Assembly (NCBI GenBank): GCA_020200615.1
Contig: JAIVIH010000042.1
Span: 1 to 6,528, forward strand
Origin: Actinomycetota bacterium
GTDB lineage: Bacteria > Actinomycetota > Acidimicrobiia > Acidimicrobiales > AC-14
DNA length: 6,528 bases
Direction: 5' to 3'
Numbering within the stretch: position 1 is the stretch's first letter; each line of letters begins with the position of its first letter. The notes below the pieces were generated by a model. It had not been told where the DNA came from, searched no databases, and saw only the letters and a list, made by a program, of their open reading frames with translations. A program made the translations under genes and the position numbers. Positions 1-5,402 of this stretch are shown here, piece by piece.

Positions 1-195
1 GCCGGCCAGGGCGACACCGGCGTCTCCATTCCGGGGTCGGGCCGGAGCGACCGGGGCCAGGGCGACCTCACCGCCACCACCGAGCCGTCCGTCGGCAGCG
101 GAAACGATGACGACGACGACGACCGTCCGCCCCGGACCAGCCGGACGTCCCGGCCGCCCCGCCCGCGGGACCTGACCACCATCCCGGACGGTTGA
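1..195 (+). CDS. C-terminal tail of an unidentified protein (5' truncated by window edge)
   Basis: The frame beginning at base 1 stays open for 64 codons and ends with TGA at 193-195. Nearly all its codons end in G or C, which supports it over the other frames. The peptide is low complexity and probably disordered. It is rich in Gly, Ser, Thr and Asp, has a run of six Asp (codons 106-123), and then a Pro/Arg-rich stretch. GQGD occurs twice, 17 codons apart, encoded by an exact 12-base repeat at 4-15 and 55-66. No domain is visible, so I cannot name the protein. The stop overlaps the next start (TGATG, 193-197), which implies one transcript and probable translational coupling. In many bacteria a Nif3-like metal-binding protein precedes the COG1579 zinc-ribbon gene, but nothing in this tail confirms that here. 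Confidence 0.6.
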   Translation, partial: AGQGDTGVSIPGSGRSDRGQGDLTATTEPSVGSGNDDDDDDRPPRTSRTSRPPRPRDLTTIPDG

Positions 196-908
196 TGCTC
201 GAGATGCTGTTGGAGGTCCAGGACCATGACACGGCGATCGACCGCCTGCGTCATCGCCGCGCCAACCTCCCGGAGCGGGTGGACCTCGCCCGCCTGCAGG
301 ACGAGGTCGCGGCCGCCGAGGCGGGATTGGTCCAGACGGGCACCCAGCGGGACGAGGTGGCGCGCCGCCAGAAGCGATCCGAGGACGAGCTCGCGGCGGT
401 GGAGGCCAAGATCGCCGAGATCGAAGAGCGCCTGTACTCGGGAGCCATCAGCATCCCCCGGGAGCTGCAGGCCATGCAGGCCGAGGTCGACTCCCTGCGG
501 CGCCGCCGGAGCAGCCTGGAAGACCTCGTTCTGGAGGCCATGGGCGACCGCGAGCCCCTCGATGCCGAGGTCGACCGCTTGGAGAGCCTACGGAAGGCCC
601 AGGACGTCGAGGGTGGCCGGCTCCGCGGCGTCATCGCCGAGACCGAAGCGGCCATCGACGCCGAGCTGGCCACCGAGACGGCCGCTCGGGAAACCGCGGC
701 CGCTACCCTTCCCGCCGACCTCTCGACCCTCTACGAGCGGATGCGCTCTCAGCTCGGAGGGGTGGCCGTCGCCCGCCTGGTGAACGGTCGCTGCGCCGGC
801 TGCCACCTCACCCTGGCCACGACCGAGCTCGACCGGATCCGTCACGAGCCACCGGACGCCCTGATCCGCTGCGAGCAGTGCAACCGGCTCCTGATCCGCA
901 CCTTCTGA
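195..908 (+). CDS. Coiled-coil C4-type zinc-ribbon protein (COG1579/DUF164 family)
   Basis: The protein is 237 residues from ATG 195; a TTG at 192 is a possible alternative. Residues 1 to about 185 are a long, highly charged alpha-helical region (Glu/Arg/Ala-rich with heptad-like Leu) that should form a coiled-coil hairpin. The C-terminus carries a four-cysteine zinc ribbon: CAGC at 200-203 and CEQC at 226-229, ending in RTF. This architecture and length match the COG1579 family, found in actinobacteria and elsewhere, whose role is poorly defined; a nucleic-acid or protein-interaction role is usually suggested from the ribbon. The start overlaps the stop of the upstream gene, there is no strong ribosome binding site, and coupling is likely. 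The product should be cytoplasmic, with no signal peptide or membrane segment. Family assignment is firm; molecular function is not known. Confidence 0.9.
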   Translation: MLEMLLEVQDHDTAIDRLRHRRANLPERVDLARLQDEVAAAEAGLVQTGTQRDEVARRQKRSEDELAAVEAKIAEIEERLYSGAISIPRELQAMQAEVDSLRRRRSSLEDLVLEAMGDREPLDAEVDRLESLRKAQDVEGGRLRGVIAETEAAIDAELATETAARETAAATLPADLSTLYERMRSQLGGVAVARLVNGRCAGCHLTLATTELDRIRHEPPDALIRCEQCNRLLIRTF

Positions 909-939
909 GCGGATCTGAGCGGTTCAGGATCCGGACGAC

Positions 940-1422
940 GTGTTCCTCTGGTTCGCGGGCGCGGCCCTGGTGGTGGTGTGGCAGGTCTTCCGGGATCCCG
1001 CGCTCGACCACCGGGTGGTGGTGGCCGGGGCCCTGCTTCCCGATGTCGTCGATGGTCCCTTCGGGGGCGCGAGGGTGGCCCATACGGTCGTGAGCAGCGC
1101 GGCCCTGCTGGTCGTGGTCATGCTCGCCACTCGGGGCCGGCGTGCGGCCCGGCGGCGTTGGCTGGCCCTCCCCATCGGAACCTTCATCCACCTGCTGGCT
1201 GACGGCGTCTGGGCCAGTGCGCACACCTTCTGGTGGCCCTTCCTGGGCGGGCAACTCAACGATCCGCTCCCGTCGCTCGACCACGGCGTCGCCCTAGTCG
1301 TGTTGCAGGAGCTGGCCGGCGCCGCCGCCCTCGTCTGGTTCTGGACCCGTTTCCGCCTGGCCGACCCCACGGTGCGGACTGCGTTCCTCCGCAGCGGCCG
1401 CCTACCGCGCGACCCCGCCTGA
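940..1422 (+). CDS. Small integral membrane protein, DUF457/YdjM-like putative metal-dependent hydrolase
   Basis: This GTG-started protein has 160 residues; AGGA at 926-929 lies 10 bases upstream. Hydrophobic segments sit near residues 2-17, 26-37, 50-63, 75-92 and 115-133, so it should lie in the cytoplasmic membrane. Polar residues fall in the pattern of the YdjM/DUF457 family: LPDVVD (33-38), a His-Thr-x-x-Ser group (H48, S52), then HLLAD (84-88), and a Trp-Pro-Phe motif at 99-101. In that family these His/Asp residues are predicted metal ligands. The substrate is unknown, and the hydrolase label comes from family naming, not demonstrated chemistry. It begins 31 bases after the zinc-ribbon gene on the same strand, so the two are probably co-transcribed. 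The antisense strand of the whole gene is open because the PRK frame runs through it, but the membrane topology and motifs on this strand favour this gene as the real one. Confidence 0.75.
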   Translation: MFLWFAGAALVVVWQVFRDPALDHRVVVAGALLPDVVDGPFGGARVAHTVVSSAALLVVVMLATRGRRAARRRWLALPIGTFIHLLADGVWASAHTFWWPFLGGQLNDPLPSLDHGVALVVLQELAGAAALVWFWTRFRLADPTVRTAFLRSGRLPRDPA

Positions 1423-1442
1423 GGCGGCGAGCAAGCTCCGCT

Positions 1443-2483
1443 AGGCTCCGAGCGGTCGCCGGCGTCGATGGACCCCAGCGACTCGGGCACCGACTCGTTC
1501 GCCCCGAGCTCCTTCCAGATCTCCTCCTCGACCTCCTTGGTAATCTCCCGGCGGGCGTAGGAGTGGATGTGGAGGGCGTCGACCGGCTTGTCGAACTCGT
1601 CCCGGTCGAGCTTGAGGTGCATGGCCTCGCGGTGGTCGTCGGTGAGGATCCGGGCCAGGCTGGGATGGGCGATGGTGGGGCGTAGGAGGAGGGTTGCGCT
1701 GAGCGGGGTCTCGTTGGCCGTCTCCCACTGCTCCATGGCCGCCCACGAGTCCTCGAACTCCTTTCCGAACTCCTCGCGGAATTCGTCGACGTTCTCCGCC
1801 GCCTCCGCCTTGGGCGTGGCCGGCCCGAACGACTCCTCCAGGCCCTCGGGTAGCTCGTCGCGCCCGGCGATGGGGGAGAAGCGCACGACGATGTCGGCGT
1901 TGGCCCGCTGGGGCCGGATGAAGGCGGCCGACTCGACCTCGCGCCGGGCCAGGTCCTTCTTGACCTCCTCGGGCTTGTAGCCCCGCTTCTTGGTGTCCCT
2001 GCTGATCTTCCAGTGGAAGCGCACGGGCTCGGGGGGGTCGAGGTAGACGGTGGCGTCGAAGCAGGCCCGGGCCAGCTTGGAGTGGAGCGGCAGCAGCCCT
2101 TCGATGATGACGAACTCGCGCGGTTCCACCAGGACGGGCCGGCCCAGGGTGCCGTCCTCGTGGTTGTAGACGGGCTTGAGGATGGGGTTGCCCATGGCCA
2201 GCAGCTGGAGGTGCTGCTCCATGACGTCGACGTAGTTGCACTCGGGATGGAGCGGGGTGAACGGCTTTTCCTTGCGCTCCACCCGGTCGTAGCGGTGGTA
2301 GTCGTCGACGCAGATCGACGTGATGCGGTCCGGGCCCAGCGCTTCGACCAAGCCCTTGGTGATCGTCGTCTTGCCCGCGGCGCTGTCGCCGGCGATGGCG
2401 AGCATGATCGGACGGGTCGAGCTCTGGCCGTTCCCCCGCCAGGCCCGCTGAATCGTGATCGGCTTGTCCGGCACCTCTGTCAC
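1443..2483 (-). CDS. prk: Phosphoribulokinase (Calvin cycle), 3' end uncertain
   Basis: PRK phosphorylates ribulose 5-phosphate with ATP to ribulose 1,5-bisphosphate, the RuBisCO substrate. The start is GTG at 2483 with AGGTGA at 2493-2488. Visible motifs are the P-loop GDSAAGKT (32-39), DDYH (60-63) with R67, YNHEDG (106-111), VIIEGLLPLH (125-134), WKISRD (158-163) and FIRPQRANAD (188-197). These resemble class II (plant/cyanobacterial and actinobacterial) PRK. Uridine kinase is the related alternative but fits less well. Residues 207-260 form an acidic segment that I do not expect in plant PRK. Homology-like sequence runs to about RSEP (344-347), giving a usual PRK length. There is no in-frame stop there; the frame continues antisense through the neighbouring membrane-protein gene to TGA at 926-924, giving 519 codons. 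The coordinates stop at the last supported codon. It lies 46 bases downstream of rpe, so an rpe-prk operon is likely. Confidence 0.9.
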
Positions 2484-2529
2484 CCCTTCACCTGGTCTGG
2501 ACCAACGGAACTGGGCCTGTCGACCGCTC

Positions 2530-3228
2530 TCACGGCAGGGCCTCCTCGGCGCGCTTGCGCAACGTCGCTACGGCGTCCCCGAGCCCGCCCTCGTGCTTGT
2601 AGAGGGCCGATCCGGCCACCAGGATGCGGGCGCCGGCGGCAACCGCGCCTCCCACGGTGTCCGGGCTGATGCCGCCGTCCACTTCCAACTCGACGGGGTA
2701 CCCGGATTCGGCGATGAGGTCGGCCGTCTCGCGGATCTTGGGCTCCATGGTCTTGATGTAGGCCTGCCCCCCGAAGCCGGGGTTCACGGTCATGACCAGG
2801 ACCATGTCGGCCAGGTCGAGGACGTGGCGCACGACGTCCACCGGGGTGGAGGGGTTGAGGGCCACCCCCGACTTGGCGCCCTGCTCGCGGATGGAAGCGA
2901 GGGTCTTGTGGAGATGCGTGCACGCCTCGGCGTGGACGATCACGAGGTCGCAGCCCGCTTCCACGTAGCGGTGGAGCAGCTCGTCGGGGTTGACCACCAT
3001 GAGGTGGGCTTCGAAGGGCACCGAGCAGTGTTTCCGGCAGGCGGCGATGACGTCGGGGCCGAACGTCAGGTTGGGAACGAACCGCCCGTCCATGACATCC
3101 CATTGGATCCGGTCGACGCCGGCCTCCTCGAGCGCTGCGCACTCCTCGCCCAGCTTGGCGAAGTCCGCCGGGAGCACCGACGGGACGATTTCCAGGGTTG
3201 GTGTGGAAGTCTGGGCGTCTTCACTCAT
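2530..3228 (-). CDS. rpe: Ribulose-phosphate 3-epimerase
   Basis: This cytoplasmic TIM-barrel enzyme interconverts ribulose 5-phosphate and xylulose 5-phosphate in the Calvin and pentose phosphate pathways. I chose ATG 3228 (232 residues) because GGAGG lies 5 bases upstream; the frame stays open nine codons further. Family motifs appear in order: PSVLPADF (16-23), WDVMDGRFVPNLTFG (43-57), AHLM (74-77), VHAEA (98-102), NPSTP (125-129), MTVNPGFGGQ (146-155) and EVDGGI (182-187). The catalytic Asp residues are D44 and D184, and the metal-binding His is H75. The residue two before D44 is Gln42, where well-studied epimerases have a metal-ligand His. Length is normal for the family. It ends 46 bases before the PRK start on the same strand, so PRK is probably supplied with ribulose 5-phosphate by its operon partner. 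Identity is secure; substrate preference for other pentulose or hexulose phosphates cannot be excluded. Confidence 0.95.
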   Translation of the reverse strand: MSEDAQTSTPTLEIVPSVLPADFAKLGEECAALEEAGVDRIQWDVMDGRFVPNLTFGPDVIAACRKHCSVPFEAHLMVVNPDELLHRYVEAGCDLVIVHAEACTHLHKTLASIREQGAKSGVALNPSTPVDVVRHVLDLADMVLVMTVNPGFGGQAYIKTMEPKIRETADLIAESGYPVELEVDGGISPDTVGGAVAAGARILVAGSALYKHEGGLGDAVATLRKRAEEALP

Positions 3229-3269
3229 CGTGTCCTCCAGGGCGAGGCAGGCCACCAGGCGCGGGCCAC

Positions 3270-3287
3270 CCGGGACACGGGTCCCGG
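3270..3287. promoter_or_regulatory. Perfect 7-bp inverted repeat (possible operator or leader hairpin of rpe)
   Basis: CCGGGAC at 3270-3276 and GTCCCGG at 3281-3287 are perfect complements around the loop ACGG. The repeat lies 42 bases upstream of the rpe start, just downstream of the candidate minus-strand -10 at 3300-3295, so it would fall at or near the 5' end of the rpe mRNA. It could be a DNA operator or an RNA hairpin. In GC-rich DNA such repeats also occur by chance. Confidence 0.35.
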
Positions 3288-3300
3288 ATGCGCGACCCTA

Positions 3301-3341
3301 CGACTCCGACACGGCTGGCGCATCCCCCAGGGGGGGAGTCG
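3301..3341. repeat. Nested inverted repeats with C5-A-G7 core
   Basis: CGACTCC at 3301-3307 is the exact reverse complement of GGAGTCG at 3335-3341. Between them lies CCCCCAGGGGGGG (3324-3336), itself a near palindrome. The nested arrangement could fold in RNA or serve as a protein-binding site. It sits between the two candidate -10 elements of the divergent region. Function is unknown. Confidence 0.3.
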
Positions 3342-3400
3342 GCGGGGGGATAGCGTGTCGACGACCTGTGGGAGAACCAGCCCTGTCCCCGAACGAGCCC

Positions 3401-4090
3401 GTGCCCACGGCTGCGCCCACCGGCGAGTCCCCGGGTCGCGCCGCCGTCCGCCTCCTCCTGGTCGACGACCACCAGGTCGTACTCGAGGGCCTGAGGTCGA
3501 TGCTGGCGTCCCAGCGGGCCCGGGTGGAGATCCTGGGCGCCACTACCAACCCGAGCGACGCCCTCCGCCTGGTGGCCGAGCTGAGCCCCGACGTCGTCCT
3601 CCTCGACGTTCGCCTGAGAGGTGCCAGCGGGCTCGACCTGTGCGAGGAACTGGTGAGCCGGTTTCCCCAGGTCAAGGTGGTCTTCTTCACCGTCTACGAC
3701 GACGAGCAGTACCTCTACCAGGCGCTGCGGGTCGGGGCTGCGGGCTTCCTCCTCAAGACCACCACCGCTCCCGAGCTGGCCGAGCACCTCGATCGGGTGA
3801 TGGACGGCGAGGTGGCCATCGATCCCACCCTGGCCGGCCGGGTGGCCATGACTGCTGCCCGACTGCAGAGCGGCGAGTTCTGGCCCGGCGCCCGCCTCGG
3901 CCTGACCCAGCGGGAGAGCGAGGTGCTCGGCTTGATGGTGCGGGGCCTCTCCAACCGGGTCATCGCCCAGCGGCTCTACATCGGGGAGGAGACGGTCAAG
4001 AGCCACACGCAGAGCATCTACCGCAAGCTCGAAGTCTCCGACCGGGCCCAGGCCATTGCCACCGCCCTCCGGGAGGGGATCTTCCACTGA
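3401..4090 (+). CDS. NarL/FixJ-type response regulator (receiver plus LuxR HTH)
   Basis: This two-component transcription factor has 229 residues from GTG 3401. The receiver domain (about 16-135) has the acidic pair D22-D23, phosphoacceptor D69 in LLDVRL, T97 and K119 in FLLKT, so all key residues for phosphorylation are present. The C-terminal LuxR-type helix-turn-helix (about 166-222) shows LTQRESEVL, SNRVIAQRL and EETVKSHTQSIYRKL, the usual signature. The start is uncertain. GTG 3368 is in frame upstream, and GTG 3401 lacks a clear ribosome binding site, but it leaves a sensible 15-residue lead before the first receiver strand. The histidine kinase follows five bases after the stop, making a cognate pair. 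It is divergent from rpe-prk, so this operon is a candidate target as well as autoregulation; that is inference from position only. Confidence 0.93.
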   Translation: MPTAAPTGESPGRAAVRLLLVDDHQVVLEGLRSMLASQRARVEILGATTNPSDALRLVAELSPDVVLLDVRLRGASGLDLCEELVSRFPQVKVVFFTVYDDEQYLYQALRVGAAGFLLKTTTAPELAEHLDRVMDGEVAIDPTLAGRVAMTAARLQSGEFWPGARLGLTQRESEVLGLMVRGLSNRVIAQRLYIGEETVKSHTQSIYRKLEVSDRAQAIATALREGIFH

Positions 4091-4095
4091 GCACG

Positions 4096-5331
4096 ATGGG
4101 CGAGCTGCCCGACCGGGCCCCGCCGGCCCCCGCCTTCACCGGTGTCGACCAGGCGGCCGAGAACCGGCTGTTCCGCCTCATCATCGAGGTGACGTCCTCC
4201 GACCTCGACGTGCGCGAGGTCAGCCAGCGGGTCGCAGCCCTGGTCACCGAGGCCACCGGCGCCGACGTGTGCTTCGTCCATCTCGTCGACGAGGAGCGCG
4301 AGCGGGTGGTCCTGGCCGGGGCCACGCCCCCGTTCGACGAGCTGGTCGGCTCGGTGGAGCTCGCCTTGGGCGAGGGCATCGCCGGGTGGGTGGCCAAGAA
4401 CGCCCGCCCGACAGTGGTGCCCAACAAGTGGAACGACCGGCGCTACCGGTACATCCCGTCCCTGCGGGGCGAGGACTACGCCTCCATGGTCTCCGTCCCC
4501 ATGTTGGTCCGACCGCCTTCGGCCCGGGTGGTGGGGGTCCTCAACGTCCACACCAAGGAAGCCCGGGAGTGGAACGACCGGGATGTGGCCCTGCTGTCGG
4601 ACGTGGCCAACCTCCTGGCCCGCACCATCGAGAACGCCCGCCTCTACGCCAGCCTGGCCCAGCGGGAGGAGGTGCTGGAGACGTTCGCGGCCCGGACGGT
4701 GGAGGCCCAGGAGCTCGAGCGGCGCCGGCTGGCGGCCGAGATCCACGACGGGATCAGCCAGCGCCTGGTCAGCCTCTGGTACCACCTGCTGGCGGCGGAG
4801 GACGCGGTGGGGGACCCGGCCCGGGTGTCGAAGGAGCTGGCCGTGGCCAAGGAGCTGGCCCGGGCCGCCCTGTCCGACGCCCGCAGCGCCATCACCGGCC
4901 TCCGTCCGTCGGTGCTGGACGACCTGGGACTGGGCCCCAGCCTGGAGAGCCTGGCCCGGTCGCTCCCCGGGGTCGAGACCGAGGTGGAGATCGCCCCCGA
5001 CCGCCTCCCGGCCCACGTCCTCCCCCCCCACGTCGAGGTCGCCCTCTATCGCATCGCCCAGGAGGCCGTTCAGAACGTCCTCAAGCACTCCAACGCGACC
5101 CACCTCACCCTCGTGTTCGGACCGTCCGAGGAAGGCGCCCGGCTCGTGGTGGCCGACGACGGCACCGGCCTTCCCGAGGACTGGATGGCGGCCGCCGAGG
5201 AGGGTCACTCCTACGGCATGGTGGGCATGCGGGAGCGGGCCGAGCTCATAGGCGCGCGCCTCACGGTGACGTCCCACCCCGGTCGCGGCACCAGCGTCGA
5301 GGTCGTCGTCCCCGCGCCGCCTGTCCACTGA
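4096..5331 (+). CDS. Cytoplasmic GAF-domain sensor histidine kinase (HisKA_3 family)
   Basis: The protein has 411 residues from ATG 4096; GGGAGGGG at 4071-4078 is rather far upstream. It shows three parts. A GAF domain (about 24-178) contains the typical GEGIAGWVAKNARP segment. A HisKA_3 dimerisation helix carries the phosphoacceptor H217 in AAEIHDG. A HATPase_c domain (about 300-410) has the N-box around N327 (YRIAQEAVQNVLKH), the G1 box DDGTG (354-358) and GHSYGMVGMRER (370-381). There is no signal peptide or membrane segment, so it senses a soluble, redox, gaseous or small-ligand cue through the GAF domain. The ligand cannot be read from the sequence. HisKA_3 kinases pair with NarL-type regulators, which matches the gene immediately upstream. 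The two should form one operon. Confidence 0.93.
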   Translation: MGELPDRAPPAPAFTGVDQAAENRLFRLIIEVTSSDLDVREVSQRVAALVTEATGADVCFVHLVDEERERVVLAGATPPFDELVGSVELALGEGIAGWVAKNARPTVVPNKWNDRRYRYIPSLRGEDYASMVSVPMLVRPPSARVVGVLNVHTKEAREWNDRDVALLSDVANLLARTIENARLYASLAQREEVLETFAARTVEAQELERRRLAAEIHDGISQRLVSLWYHLLAAEDAVGDPARVSKELAVAKELARAALSDARSAITGLRPSVLDDLGLGPSLESLARSLPGVETEVEIAPDRLPAHVLPPHVEVALYRIAQEAVQNVLKHSNATHLTLVFGPSEEGARLVVADDGTGLPEDWMAAAEEGHSYGMVGMRERAELIGARLTVTSHPGRGTSVEVVVPAPPVH

Positions 5332-5355
5332 CGGCCGGCGGGCGCGAAGCGAAGC

Positions 5356-5374
5356 CCGGCTCGTCCGGAGCCGG
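5356..5374. terminator. Hairpin between convergent kinase and aldolase genes, possible bidirectional terminator
   Basis: CCGGCTC (5356-5362) and GAGCCGG (5368-5374) form a perfect 7-bp GC-rich stem with loop GTCCG. It lies 24 bases after the kinase stop and 28 bases beyond the aldolase stop, exactly where two converging transcripts should end. Downstream on the plus strand there is CCCCCGATTT instead of a clean T run, and the minus side has no T run. If it terminates, it does so as the weak, U-poor type often proposed in high-GC genomes. Confidence 0.45.
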
Positions 5375-5402
5375 CCCCCGATTTCCTGCCGCTCGGCCTG
5401 AG

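Larger units (their letters stand above)
3229..3400. promoter_or_regulatory. Divergent intergenic region between rpe-prk and the two-component genes
   Basis: Both transcription units start away from this 172-base stretch, so it must hold their promoters unless one is leaderless or internal. Minus-strand TAGGGT (3300-3295) and plus-strand TAGCGT (3351-3356) fit the loose actinobacterial -10 pattern TANNNT. I see no convincing -35 for either. The region also contains a 7-bp inverted repeat with a 4-base loop, a second 7-bp inverted repeat enclosing C5-A-G7, and a GTCGAC palindrome (3357-3362). It is a reasonable place for the response regulator to bind, but that is inference. Confidence 0.4.

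Noticed and set aside
927..938. 12-base exact repeat GGATCCGGACGA also found at 6517-6528
   Set aside because: About one such match is expected by chance in 6.5 kb, more in GC-rich DNA. There is no mobile-element or attachment-site context.
1438..1455. CCGCT/AGCGG hairpin between the convergent membrane-protein and PRK genes
   Set aside because: The stem is only 5 bp with an 8-base loop and no T run, too weak to call a terminator in this composition.
3338..3400. GTG 3368 or CTG 3383 as the response regulator start
   Set aside because: Both are in frame. CTG 3383 has GGGAG upstream at a fair distance, but CTG starts are rare. GTG 3401 gives a normal lead before the receiver. The choice stays uncertain.
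3221..4087. 288-codon minus-strand open frame opposite the response regulator
   Set aside because: It is a shadow of the regulator, whose receiver and HTH motifs are complete on the other strand.
2455..4095. Plus-strand frame continuous with the histidine kinase, open for about 1.6 kb upstream of it
   Set aside because: It is antisense to rpe and out of frame with the response regulator. Its product is low-complexity Gly/Arg/Pro/His sequence. High GC leaves few stops, so only 4096-5331 in this frame is real.
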